Shown: positions 16,222-25,945, counted from the first letter of the stretch. The stretch: DNA of 33,089 nucleotides from Microtetraspora glauca (GCA_000721275.1 JOFO01000057.1:1-33089), one strand, 5' to 3'. Program-made: numbers and translations. Notes: generated by a model not told the origin, from the letters alone.

Positions 16222-16359
16222 GAGGAGCCGGCAAGAGGGCGGAGAAAAGGGGCGGGTGGGGCTGGTGAGAGAGGTGGGACGGAAAAGGGGAGAGGTAAAT
16301 CGAGCCCGGGAAAAGGCACTTCCGGCGGCGCCGGAAGACCGGGCGGGGAGAATGACGGG

Positions 16360-16782
16360 ATGGACTCGATCGTCTCCCGTCTCCCCGCGCGGTTCTGGAC
16401 CGTCCGCTACGACGGCTCGCGGTACCCCGGCGCCCCCGCCGTGACCGCCCGGCCGGGTCTCGCGGCGGGCGCCAACTGCCAGGTGTTCGCGTACGAGGTG
16501 CTGCGGCACTTCGGGCTGAACCCGCCGGAGCTGCGCTCCTCCGACCTGTGGGAGGACACCGGCTCCACCGTCCGCGTGCCGGTCGCCCGCCCCCTGGACC
16601 TGCTGCTGTTCAACGCCACCGACGACGCCTACGGCGCCCATGTCGCCGTCGCCGCCGGCGACGGCCTGATCCTGCACCTCTGCCGAGAGGTGGGGCGTCC
16701 GGCGGTCTGGCGGCCGGAGGACTTCGCGGCCCGCGAGCGGTACGGCGTGCTGCTGGGCGCCAAGCGGGTCCTCGGGGGCTGA
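16360..16782 (+). CDS. Small NlpC/P60-like (papain-fold) protein
   Basis: A 140-residue protein with the core of an NlpC/P60-type cysteine hydrolase: catalytic Cys40 in GANCQVFAYEVLRHFG and His94 in AYGAHVAVAAGDG, with RPLDLLLFN as the strand before it. The spacing and the H-V-A-V-A strand suit the C40 fold. Unlike cell-wall endopeptidases it has no signal peptide or binding domain, so it is probably cytoplasmic and may act on a peptide or amide rather than on peptidoglycan. The start has GGGGAG about 9 bases upstream. It is divergent from the FHA-monooxygenase and faces the next gene convergently. Confidence 0.75.
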   Translation: MDSIVSRLPARFWTVRYDGSRYPGAPAVTARPGLAAGANCQVFAYEVLRHFGLNPPELRSSDLWEDTGSTVRVPVARPLDLLLFNATDDAYGAHVAVAAGDGLILHLCREVGRPAVWRPEDFAARERYGVLLGAKRVLGG

Positions 16783-16846
16783 GGGGGATGCGCGCGCGGA
16801 TCACCCCTCGCACGCCGGGCGGCGGGTCGGGAAGGGGGTGGCCGGC

Positions 16847-17149
16847 TCAGCCGACCGGGGAGGCGGTCACCCGGATGATGCCCTCGGGCTGGGCGAGCGG
16901 GGTGAGGCCGGCGGCCAGGAAGACGCTGGTCAGCGCCTGCTCCAGGGCGTTGCGGATGCCGCTGATCTCGGCGACGGCATGGACGTCGGGGTCGGACGCG
17001 TGCGCCGCGATCGTGGGGCGGATGAGCGGGTCCGGATGCCAGGCGACGATGACGGCCACGCCGTCGCTCTGCGCGGTGATGCCGCTGTCGGGGCCGTAAC
17101 CGGCGTCGGCGAGCACGATCTGCACCCGGCGGACGAGTTCGCGGCTCAT
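16847..17149 (-). CDS. Conserved-looking 100-residue protein, unknown function
   Basis: I do not recognise a named family. The protein is a compact mixed alpha/beta sequence (SRELVRRVQIVLADAGYG, then GVAVIVAWHPDPLIRPTI, then a helix ISGIRNALEQALTSVFLAAGL and a last strand GIIRVTAS) without signal or membrane segment. The ATG at 17149 has GGAGC upstream and is preferred to an upstream ATG at 17224 in the promoter region. It is divergent from the winged-helix gene at 17281, and an imperfect palindrome lies between them, so the two are probably co-regulated. Confidence 0.75.
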   Translation of the reverse strand: MSRELVRRVQIVLADAGYGPDSGITAQSDGVAVIVAWHPDPLIRPTIAAHASDPDVHAVAEISGIRNALEQALTSVFLAAGLTPLAQPEGIIRVTASPVG

Positions 17150-17180
17150 GTGGTGCTCCGGTCGGTTCAGGTCGTCACGA

Positions 17181-17202
17181 GGACTCTCACCCTTGAGTGT
17201 CC
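17181..17202. promoter_or_regulatory. Imperfect palindrome between divergent small genes
   Basis: A 22-bp inverted repeat has nine-base arms (GGACTCTCA and TGAGTGTCC) with one mismatch and a 4-base centre. It lies 32 bp from the start of the minus gene and 79 bp from the winged-helix gene, a position that suits an autoregulatory operator. Confidence 0.5.
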
Positions 17203-17280
17203 GCTTTGGTAGGAAATGCGTCAATATTTACACGAAAGACATTTCGCATGATCCGCGTGGATGGGGGGCAGGGGACGAGT

Positions 17281-17595
17281 ATGGGAGCGAACGGAAAGGG
17301 TCAGGCGGGGTGGACCTTCCTGACGAACCACGCACGCGTGCTGCTGGCCGTCGCCCGCGATCCGGAGGTGCGCCTCCGCGAGGTGGCCGCCCGCTGCGGA
17401 GTGACCGAGCGGACCGTCCAGGCGATCGTCGCCGACCTGGAGGAAGGGGGGTACCTGACCCGGGGCCGCGCGGCCGACGGACGCCGCAACCGCTACAGCG
17501 TCAACCCGGAGGCCCCCTTCCGTCACCCCGCCGAGGCCGGCCACGAGATCGCCGGCCTGCTGGAACTCCTCACCCGCGAGTCCGCGAGGCCGTAG
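17281..17595 (+). CDS. Winged-helix transcriptional regulator (MarR/ArsR-like fold)
   Basis: A 104-residue single-domain DNA-binding protein. The N-terminal GWTFLTNHARVLLAVARDPEVRLREVAARCGVTERTVQAIVADLEEGGYL carries helix-turn-helix helices, and the wing RGRAADGRRNRYSVNP follows. The C-terminal helix (AGHEIAGLLELLTR) probably mediates dimers. No sensor domain is present. The ATG at 17281 has a GGGGA ribosome site about 6 bases upstream. The natural target is the shared promoter with the divergent 100-residue gene, where a palindrome is found; this is inference. Confidence 0.85.
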   Translation: MGANGKGQAGWTFLTNHARVLLAVARDPEVRLREVAARCGVTERTVQAIVADLEEGGYLTRGRAADGRRNRYSVNPEAPFRHPAEAGHEIAGLLELLTRESARP

Positions 17596-17629
17596 CCGGG
17601 CTGCGGGAGGGGAAGGCCCCCGCCCGGCG

Positions 17630-17875
17630 TCAGCGGCGGGCGAGGACGAGACCCAGGGCGACGCCGACCAGCAGCGTGACCGTGAGGACCGTCCAGAGCG
17701 GCAGCGTGACCGTCGGGATCCAGAGCCGGACGGTGACGGAGCCGGTGTTGGCGGCGATGAACCAGACGGCGAGCGCGGCGACCAGGACGAATCCGACGGT
17801 CCGCAGCCGCATGTCCCGCCCCTTCACCGTCACCGTCGCCGGTTCGTGCGGCGCTTTCGCGGTGTTCCGGGCCAT
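17630..17875 (-). CDS. LapA-like (DUF1049) small membrane protein
   Basis: An 81-residue protein with two hydrophobic segments (about 27-43 FVLVAALAVWFIAAN and 57-77 PLWTVLTVTLLVGVALGLVLA) joined by a short loop with the NTGSVTVRLWIPTVTLPL pattern of the LapA/DUF1049 family (lipopolysaccharide assembly protein A domain). In actinobacteria its role is not established. The N-terminal 20 residues are cytoplasmic and charged. The gene is convergent with the winged-helix gene 34 bp away and divergent from recQ. Confidence 0.8.
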   Translation of the reverse strand: MARNTAKAPHEPATVTVKGRDMRLRTVGFVLVAALAVWFIAANTGSVTVRLWIPTVTLPLWTVLTVTLLVGVALGLVLARR

Positions 17876-17982
17876 GAGAGCCGGTTCCTCTCTCTCGGGG
17901 AGGAGGGATGCCCTTCCCAGTATCGAGGCCGCCGCCCCCGCTGTCCCCCGGGAGGGTGACGCGCGGAGGCCGTCACGGAGCG

Positions 17983-17991
17983 TTGTCCACA
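17983..17991 (+). promoter_or_regulatory. Single DnaA-box-like 9-mer upstream of recQ
   Basis: TTGTCCACA matches the Streptomyces form of the DnaA box exactly. It sits inside a 6-bp inverted repeat (CGGAGC at 17977 and GCTCCG at 17994) about 50 bp before recQ. A lone 9-mer can occur by chance. Confidence 0.4.
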
Positions 17992-18029
17992 GGCTCCGGC
18001 GGGCGGCCCGGCGCGGGTGCCCGGGCGGC

Positions 18030-18035
18030 TAGGCT
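18030..18035 (+). promoter_or_regulatory. -10 box (TAGGCT) of a leaderless recQ transcript
   Basis: TAGGCT ends 6 bases before the GTG start at 18042 and no ribosome site is visible, so a leaderless message is likely. No clear -35 element is seen. Confidence 0.55.
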
Positions 18036-18041
18036 TTTCGG

Positions 18042-20153
<2,112 letters not shown>

Positions 20154-20187
20154 CGGCCGGCGGCGACGACCCGCCCCGCCGCCCGGC

Positions 20188-21495
20188 TCACGGCGCCGGC
20201 GTCTCCGCCGGCGCCGGGGCCGGGCGCCCGTCCGGGCGGGACTCCGGGGACGGCGTCGGATGGTCGCGGCGCTGGAGGCGGCGGATGGCCGGGACGCACA
20301 GCATCGCGGCCAGCAGCAGGAACGAGACCGCCGACGAGAACAGCAGGACCCGGTCCGCGCCGAAGTCGTCCGCCACCGGCCCGGCCAGGGCGCGCCCCAG
20401 CGGGATCACCATGATCGAGCCGGCGATGTCGTACGCCGACACCCGGCTCAGCACCGCCAGCGGGACGTGCGACTGCACGCTCGTCGCCCACATCACGCCC
20501 CAGAAGGCGAAGCCGCAGCCGGCCACCATGCCGGTGACGGCGGTGACGGCGAAGTTCCAGCCCAGAGCGGGAGCCAGCGGGTTCAGCGCGAAGAAGAACA
20601 TCGCCACCACGCCCGCGACCAGCGGCCGGCGCGGCCGGACCCGCATGCCGAGCAGCCCGCCGACGATCGTGCCCAGACCGTCGGCCGAGGCGATCCAGCC
20701 GTAGCCGGTCGCGCCGTGCTGCTCGGTGAGGAGCGCCGCGCCCAGCGGCAGCGACGGCCCGAAGACGAACAGGCCGTACACCGCCCACAGCGAGATCACG
20801 CCCCACAGCCACGTCCGGGACCGGAACTCGTGCCAGCCGGTGGCGAGCCGCCGCCACATCGGGTCGTCGCTCTCGTCCCGCTCGGCGGCGAGCCCCCGCA
20901 GCGGCAGCAGCCCGCCCGCGCTGACCGCGTACGCCCCCGCGATCACCACGAACGACACGGCCCGGTCGCCGTACGCGACCAGGAACCCGGCCAGGCCGGG
21001 CCCGATCAGCGTGGCCATCGACTCGGAGATCCGCAGCAGCGCGTTGGCCCGCTGGATGTCGTCGGCGACCCGCGGCACGATGCTCGCCAGGCCCGGCTGG
21101 AACATGGCGGTCGCCGCGCCGCTCACCGCCATCAGGGCCATGATCTGCCAGAGCCGTACCCCGCCCGCCGCGAACAGCCCCGCCATGGCGAGCATCGCGA
21201 CCACACGGACCGCGTCCGCGCCGACCATCATCACCTGGGGCGTGAACCGGTCGGCGAGCACCCCGCCGAAGAGGATGAGCAGCACGATCGGCGCCATCCA
21301 CGCGGCGAGCGCGTAACCCACGCCGGTCGCCCCGAAGCCGGACCCGAGGACCGACGTCGTCACCGACACCATGAGCATGCCGTCGGCGAGCAGCGAGGCG
21401 CTGCGCGCGGTGAAGAAGAGCCGGAAGCGACGCGACCGCCACGGGCTGGGCAGCGGCCCGGCCTTCCGCGCCGCGGTGGTGTCATCGGTGGTCAT
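20188..21495 (-). CDS. MFS transporter, DHA3-like (last gene of the phyH operon)
   Basis: A 435-residue membrane protein with 10-12 hydrophobic segments and a Pro/Ala/Arg-rich cytoplasmic tail of about 35 residues. The N-terminus (SRRFRLFFTARSASLLADGMLMVSVTTSVLGSGFGATGVGYALAAW) and the GGVLADRFTPQVMM loop are of the DHA3 'enterobactin exporter/macrolide efflux' type. The ATG at 21495 lies inside the end of the condensation gene (14-bp overlap), so it is translated with the pathway genes and is the best candidate to export the product of region C. The tail is encoded over a hairpin at 20191-20216. Convergent with recQ. Substrate unknown. Confidence 0.92.
   Translation of the reverse strand: MTTDDTTAARKAGPLPSPWRSRRFRLFFTARSASLLADGMLMVSVTTSVLGSGFGATGVGYALAAWMAPIVLLILFGGVLADRFTPQVMMVGADAVRVVAMLAMAGLFAAGGVRLWQIMALMAVSGAATAMFQPGLASIVPRVADDIQRANALLRISESMATLIGPGLAGFLVAYGDRAVSFVVIAGAYAVSAGGLLPLRGLAAERDESDDPMWRRLATGWHEFRSRTWLWGVISLWAVYGLFVFGPSLPLGAALLTEQHGATGYGWIASADGLGTIVGGLLGMRVRPRRPLVAGVVAMFFFALNPLAPALGWNFAVTAVTGMVAGCGFAFWGVMWATSVQSHVPLAVLSRVSAYDIAGSIMVIPLGRALAGPVADDFGADRVLLFSSAVSFLLLAAMLCVPAIRRLQRRDHPTPSPESRPDGRPAPAPAETPAP
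20191..20216. terminator. Hairpin terminator inside the 3' end of the MFS gene
   Basis: A perfect 11-bp stem (CGGCGCCGGCG with CGCCGGCGCCG) and TCTC loop start right next to the MFS stop codon and lie inside its coding sequence, 37 bp after the recQ stop. It can end transcripts from both convergent genes. The Ala/Pro/Glu-repeat tail of the protein follows from this sequence. Confidence 0.6.
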
Positions 21496-23245
21496 GTGGC
21501 ATCTCCCGGCGCGTCCGGCCGGTCCCTTCCCTGAGGATCCGCCGCGCCCCGGCGGGCTGCCGGGGCGGGCCGTCGACGAACACGTACCGGTGCGGCGCCA
21601 GGACCCCGGGACGCCCCGGCAGCAGACGCATCAACGCCGCGTGCGCCTGATCGGGCGTCACCTCCGCGCTGGCGCGCGAAGAGACGCCGATGTACGCCGT
21701 GAGGCGCGGGCCCTCGCCCGCCGCCTCCACCGCCACCTCCACCGGACGCCCGTCCAGCGCCCCCGCCAGCGCCTCGGCCACGGCGGCGGGACGGATCCAG
21801 CAGCCGTCCACCCGTACCCACTCCGGCCCGCGCGCCACCGGACGCACCCCGGTCGCCTCGGTCAGCGGCCCCGGCGTGTCCAGCGGTACGTCGGCCCCGG
21901 CGACGGCCTCCAGGAGCCGGACCAGGCCCGTGACCAGCTCCTCGGCCGCCACCCGGGGGAACAGCGCCGGGTCGGCCCAGGTCGCCAGGCGGAGGACCGG
22001 CTCCGTCTCGTACACGAAGGTCAGCAGGCGGGTCGGCAGCGACTGGCCCCCGCCCCAGGCGAGTTCGAGTTCCGGGGCGTCCCCGTCGGGGGCGGCGGCC
22101 CCGGCGAGGGTGGCCGGCAGGGCGCTGATGTCGTTGTAGACGGCGTCGCGGGCGAACTGGCTGCCGCGCTCGGTCGTCACCCGGCCGATCAGCTCCCACA
22201 GGTCGAGCGCGTCGAAGCGGCTGTGCCGGTACGCGTTCATGGCCGCGCCCCACGCCCTGGCGAGGAGCGCGTCGAACGACGGGGCGCGCACGTCGAGGTC
22301 CAGGAGCGCGTCCTGGGACAGGGTGCCGACGGAGCGGGCCAGCTTCGGCAGGAAGCGGTTCGAGGTGGGGACGGCGGCGACGCAGACGGACTGGCCGGCG
22401 CGGTGGGCGGTGAGCAGGCACCAGGCGGTGAGCAGCACCGTGCCGGGCAGCGCGCCGGTGCGCCGGGCCGCGGCGGCGAGGGCGCGGGCGCCGCGCGCGG
22501 AGCGGAGGGTGAGGACCGGGGTGTCGGTCTCGGTGCCGGCGGCGCCGTCCTCGGCGAACATCGCCTGGGGGCCGGTGCGCAGCACGCGTTCCCAATGGGC
22601 CAGGGAAGCCGTCGACTTGCGGCGTCCGGCCGGGCTGTGCTCCTCGGCGGCGAGGTCGAGCGGGGTGAGCGCGGTGACCGGCGGCAGCGTCTCGCCGGCG
22701 AGGAGCGCGAGCCATTCGTCGCGGAGGACGCCGAGGGCGCTGCCGTCCGTGACCGCGTGGCTGGCGGCGAGCGCGACGCGGACGGGCCGGCCGGCGCGGG
22801 CGAGGATCCGCAGCCGCAGCGGGTAGTCGAGGTCGAGGCGGAAGCGGGTCTCCCGGGCGGCCCGGGCCACCGCCTCGGCGTACGCGTCGGTGTCCTCGGG
22901 GAGGCGGTCGTGGTCGAGGACGGTGATGGTGAACGCCCCCTCGGCGGACACGACCTGCTCGCCGGGGGAGGGGCCGCCGCCCTCCGCGTCCGGGAAGGTG
23001 GTGCGCAGGGCCTCGTGGCGGACCGTGAGCGCGGCGAGGGCGTCGAGCGCCCGGTCCATGCCGGTGCCGTCGGGCACCGGCCACACGTCGTGGATGTTGA
23101 TGGTGCCGGGCTCGTCGCGCAGGATGCAGCGGATCATGTTCGCCTGGCCCATGGTGACCGGGCCCCGGCGGGAGGCGGCGCCGGTGTAGCGGACGGTGAG
23201 GGTGCGGGAGCCGGTGACGCCGTCCGGCGCGGTGACGGCCGTCAT
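21482..23245 (-). CDS. Free-standing condensation-domain protein with remnant adenylation C-subdomain
   Basis: A 587-residue protein. Residues ~15-460 are an NRPS condensation domain: RHEALRTTF at 77-85 and the active-site motif in the form SHAVTDG (162-168), which keeps the catalytic second His163, Asp167 and Gly168 but replaces the first His by Ser; the latch region (FDALDLWELIGRV) is also seen. The last ~110 residues resemble the C-subdomain of an ANL adenylation enzyme (VDGCWIRPAAVAEAL, LTAYIGVSSRA, RYVFVDGPPRQPAG.RRILREG), but no adenylation core exists and the catalytic Lys position reads PAGAR. It should join a carrier-bound acyl group to an amine or alcohol. The ATG overlaps the upstream stop by 4 bp. 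No PCP is fused; the carrier at 27121 is the likely donor. Confidence 0.88.
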   Translation of the reverse strand: MTAVTAPDGVTGSRTLTVRYTGAASRRGPVTMGQANMIRCILRDEPGTINIHDVWPVPDGTGMDRALDALAALTVRHEALRTTFPDAEGGGPSPGEQVVSAEGAFTITVLDHDRLPEDTDAYAEAVARAARETRFRLDLDYPLRLRILARAGRPVRVALAASHAVTDGSALGVLRDEWLALLAGETLPPVTALTPLDLAAEEHSPAGRRKSTASLAHWERVLRTGPQAMFAEDGAAGTETDTPVLTLRSARGARALAAAARRTGALPGTVLLTAWCLLTAHRAGQSVCVAAVPTSNRFLPKLARSVGTLSQDALLDLDVRAPSFDALLARAWGAAMNAYRHSRFDALDLWELIGRVTTERGSQFARDAVYNDISALPATLAGAAAPDGDAPELELAWGGGQSLPTRLLTFVYETEPVLRLATWADPALFPRVAAEELVTGLVRLLEAVAGADVPLDTPGPLTEATGVRPVARGPEWVRVDGCWIRPAAVAEALAGALDGRPVEVAVEAAGEGPRLTAYIGVSSRASAEVTPDQAHAALMRLLPGRPGVLAPHRYVFVDGPPRQPAGARRILREGTGRTRREMPHDHR

Positions 23246-24588
23246 GGCGTCACGGCCGGGACGGGCGCGGTGCGGGGACCGGGCGGACGGGTCACGGGGG
23301 TGCCTTTCGCGTGTGTGGTCAGGGCGGCCCAGGCGTCGACGAGCAGGGCGAAGTCCGCCATGCCGGCGCGGGCTTCGGCGATCAGGCGCGCGCGGCGCGC
23401 GGCGAACAGGCCGGCGGCGGTGGCGTACCGGCCGCCGAGGGAGCGGTAGCGGCGGTCCAGGACGTCGAGCCGTTCCTCGTTGCCCGCCGGGTCGATCAGG
23501 GTGCTGTCGCGGACCAGCGCGGCGACGGCGGCGGGCCGGAGACGGCCGGCGGGGTCGAGGAGCGCGTCGCCGGCCGCGGACAGGCCCGCGTACACCGCGT
23601 CCAGGTGGGCGGTGGCGAGCAGGTACTTGGCGAAGCGGAGCTGGTACGCGAGGAAGCCGTCGTCCGAACGCCGTTCGCCGGTGTGGTAGTTGACGATGTG
23701 CCGGTTGTGCAGGACGCCGGGCAGCCGGGCGCTGTGGACGAGGTGCAGCAGGAAGTAGTCGGTGCCGATGGTGTCGGGGGCGGGCGGCAGCGGCACCCGG
23801 CCGTACACCTCGCGGCCGAGGGCCACGTTGCACATGTCGACGCGGGTGGGGCTGACCAGGGTCAGGGTGGTGAGGTCGGTGGTGAAGGGGGCGGTGCCGG
23901 CGCCGCGGAACGCCTCGTCGATCAGGTTCCGGCGCCAGATCTCCGGATGGCGGGAGGACACCGACAGGCCGACGACCTCGCGGTACGCCTCCGGGTCGAG
24001 GGCGCGGAGCTCGGCGACGTCCACGGACGGCGCGCCGATGAAGGAGGCGCCGGCGAGGACGACCGTGCGGTCGGCGCAGGCGGGGTCGAGCCGGCTGCGG
24101 CCGACCGTGCCGGTCAGGTCGGCGGCGCGCCGGCCGAGGGCCGTCAGCTCGTGGTGGATCGGGAAGACCGGTGCGCCGTCGCGGAGCTGGTAGCGGCTGT
24201 CGGAGTCGCGGCGGTGCACCGAGGCGCACCCCAGCGCCTCGGCCAGCAGGAAGGCGCGGTTGGTGCAGGCGCCGTACGACACGCCGGCCGGCAGCATCAG
24301 GTCGAGCAGCCGGTCCGCCCCGGGGAGTCCGGCGGCGGCCAGGACGGCGCGGAGGAAGGCGCGCTGGTCGTCCTCGTCGAGGTGGTGGACGACGACTCCG
24401 GGCGCGGGCGGCAGGGCGGCGACCGCGGCCCGGTGGGCGGCGAGGTCGGCGGACGCGGAGGAGTCCAGGACCAGCAGGTGCACCTCGGCACCGAACTCCC
24501 GGGCGCCGTAGGCGGCTTCCTCGGCGACCGCCGCGATCGTCGCCGTACAGGCGCGGTGGGTGGGCAGGGTCAGGCAGACGCGGCGCAC
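23242..24588 (-). CDS. DUF6271-like protein, possibly GT-A-fold transferase
   Basis: A 448-residue soluble protein. It resembles uncharacterised actinobacterial proteins that I recall as DUF6271; the name is from memory. The N-terminus (RRVCLTLPTHRACTATIAAV, then VHLLVLDSS) and the central SVHRRDSDSRY motif look like a GT-A glycosyltransferase with a DxD-type site, so a sugar or other nucleotide-linked transferase is possible but unproven. The GTG start has GGGGAG 6 bases upstream, lies inside the end of the phyH gene (19-bp overlap), and its stop overlaps the condensation gene by 4 bp, so it is a core member of the operon. It might modify the carrier-bound or released product. Confidence 0.65.
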   Translation of the reverse strand: MRRVCLTLPTHRACTATIAAVAEEAAYGAREFGAEVHLLVLDSSASADLAAHRAAVAALPPAPGVVVHHLDEDDQRAFLRAVLAAAGLPGADRLLDLMLPAGVSYGACTNRAFLLAEALGCASVHRRDSDSRYQLRDGAPVFPIHHELTALGRRAADLTGTVGRSRLDPACADRTVVLAGASFIGAPSVDVAELRALDPEAYREVVGLSVSSRHPEIWRRNLIDEAFRGAGTAPFTTDLTTLTLVSPTRVDMCNVALGREVYGRVPLPPAPDTIGTDYFLLHLVHSARLPGVLHNRHIVNYHTGERRSDDGFLAYQLRFAKYLLATAHLDAVYAGLSAAGDALLDPAGRLRPAAVAALVRDSTLIDPAGNEERLDVLDRRYRSLGGRYATAAGLFAARRARLIAEARAGMADFALLVDAWAALTTHAKGTPVTRPPGPRTAPVPAVTP

Positions 24589-25670
24589 ACGGACTCCCCG
24601 GTGGGTGCGGCCTGGCCGGCGGGCTCCTCGTGCCAGGAGGTGAGGCCGAGCAGCCGTTCGCCGAGCGGGGTGAGCGCGGCGGTGGGGTAGCGCTGGGACT
24701 CGTGCAGGACGGGGTCGCCGACGAGGGTGCGGTTCCAGCGCGGGGTGCGCAGGTGCCGCCAGGACTCGACGCGGGAGCGGCGCAGCTTCGCGTGCTCCTC
24801 CAGGGCGGGCATCATCGACAGGTACTGCACCGCGCGGACCCCGTCCGCGGAGGTGTTGCGGGCCACTCCGTGGGCGAGCAGGCCGTTCCAGATCAGCAGG
24901 TCGCCGGGGTGCAGTTCGGGGCGGACGACGGGGTACGCGGCGCGGTCCAGGTCGGGGCGGACCGGGTCGCGGTCGGCGGGCCGGCCGAGCTTCCACTCCT
25001 CGAAGCGGCGGAAGAGCTCGGGGGCGCACTGGAAGCCGCCGGTCTCCGGCGTGGTGTCGTTGAGGGCGATGATGCCCTGCACGCGCTGCGGCGGCACGCC
25101 GAGGGTGGTGTCGATGTCCCAGTGCAGCTCGATGTCGAAGCCCCGGTCGGTGGGTTCGATGAGGGCCCGGTCGCGGTTGCGGACGTTGGGCGGGTTGAGG
25201 TTGAGCCGGTCGAGGGTCACCCACAGCTCCTCGCAGTCCCAGACGTCCACGAAGGCGTCGTAGACCCGCTGGGACTGGCGGCTGTCCCACAGCAGCTGGT
25301 GATGGTACGCCTCGACGAAGCCGTACACGTGCAGCTGCCGGTCCAGCGCGGAGCGGAACGGCCGGTCCTCGTACCAGCTGTCGGGCCGGTCCGGGTCGAG
25401 GCCCTGGAAGTCCCAGGTGAAGTCGAGCAGCCGGCGGGCGGCGGCGGCCGGGATCGCCTCGCGCACGATGACATGGCCGTACGTCTGCCAGTGCGCGAAG
25501 TCCTCCTCGGACAGCACCCGCAGCGGCCGGGTCTTCCGCAGCTCGCGCAGGGTCGTCGCGGCGAGGTAGGACTCGCCGTCGGCGCTGAAGTAGGGGCGTT
25601 CGGTGGCCGCCCGGTGCAGGTACGGGGTGCGCGGGCGGCGCGGGACGGCGGGGGCGGGGGGCGTGGTCAA
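24570..25670 (-). CDS. Phytanoyl-CoA dioxygenase (PhyH)-type Fe(II)/2-oxoglutarate oxygenase
   Basis: A 366-residue cupin oxygenase. The facial metal triad is His183-x-Asp185 (ELHWDIDTTLG) and His267 (LLIWNGLLAHG), with Arg279 placed to bind 2-oxoglutarate. Such enzymes hydroxylate, halogenate or desaturate at unactivated carbons; the residue after HW is Asp, so hydroxylation rather than halogenation is expected. The start is chosen as the TTG at 25670, which has GGAGGG 3-4 bases upstream; the upstream frame to 25748 is repeat-derived. It is the first gene of the four-gene operon and is divergent from the carrier-protein arm, so the substrate may be the amino acid on that carrier. The latter is inference. 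Confidence 0.9.
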   Translation of the reverse strand: MTTPPAPAVPRRPRTPYLHRAATERPYFSADGESYLAATTLRELRKTRPLRVLSEEDFAHWQTYGHVIVREAIPAAAARRLLDFTWDFQGLDPDRPDSWYEDRPFRSALDRQLHVYGFVEAYHHQLLWDSRQSQRVYDAFVDVWDCEELWVTLDRLNLNPPNVRNRDRALIEPTDRGFDIELHWDIDTTLGVPPQRVQGIIALNDTTPETGGFQCAPELFRRFEEWKLGRPADRDPVRPDLDRAAYPVVRPELHPGDLLIWNGLLAHGVARNTSADGVRAVQYLSMMPALEEHAKLRRSRVESWRHLRTPRWNRTLVGDPVLHESQRYPTAALTPLGERLLGLTSWHEEPAGQAAPTGESVCAASA

Positions 25671-25702
25671 GGTCCCTCCAGGCGTGGGGTCGGACGGCGT
25701 GC

Positions 25703-25775
25703 GGGCGTGCGGGAGCGGGGCACGGCGGGCGTGGGGGGAGCGGGGCACGGCGGGCGTGCGGGAGCGGGGCGCGGC
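25703..25775. repeat. Three 24-25 bp tandem repeats in the phyH leader
   Basis: Three units of the form GGGCGTGCGGGAGCGGGGCACGGC (units 25703-25726, 25727-25751, 25752-25775) differ at only a few positions. They lie between the phyH promoter and its TTG start, so they are in the mRNA leader. Slippage is likely; copy number may vary between strains. Confidence 0.75.
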
Positions 25776-25825
25776 GGGACGGGGCGCGGACCTGGCGACG
25801 GTGGGGGACCGCGGGGACGAGGGAC

Positions 25826-25855
25826 AGAATTGGTGTAGACCATCGCCGGTGTCAA
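25826..25855 (-). promoter_or_regulatory. Putative promoter of the phyH operon
   Basis: On the minus strand a consensus -35 TTGACA (25855-25850) is followed after 18 bases by a weak -10 AATTCT (25831-25826). The spacer contains the DasR-like operator at 25831-25842. It drives the phyH-DUF6271-condensation-MFS operon. Confidence 0.55.
25831..25842. promoter_or_regulatory. DasR/GntR-like operator 1 (TGGTGTAGACCA)
   Basis: It differs at one base from the 12-bp core TGGTCTAGACCA of the DasR-responsive element and keeps the HutC/GntR core GTNTANAC. It lies between the -35 and -10 elements of the phyH promoter, so binding would block transcription. Confidence 0.65.
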
Positions 25856-25933
25856 GTGACCCGCCGGTATGCCCCGCGTGTCGGCCGCACCGCCGAATTC
25901 CAGCCGCACGGCGTCGAGTTGGCGCCGGATCTT

Positions 25934-25945
25934 TGGTCTAGACAA
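25934..25945. promoter_or_regulatory. DasR/GntR-like operator 2 (TGGTCTAGACAA)
   Basis: A second one-mismatch copy of TGGTCTAGACCA, 103 bp from the first, overlapping the -35 element of the plus-strand promoter. The core TCTAGA is intact here. Confidence 0.68.
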
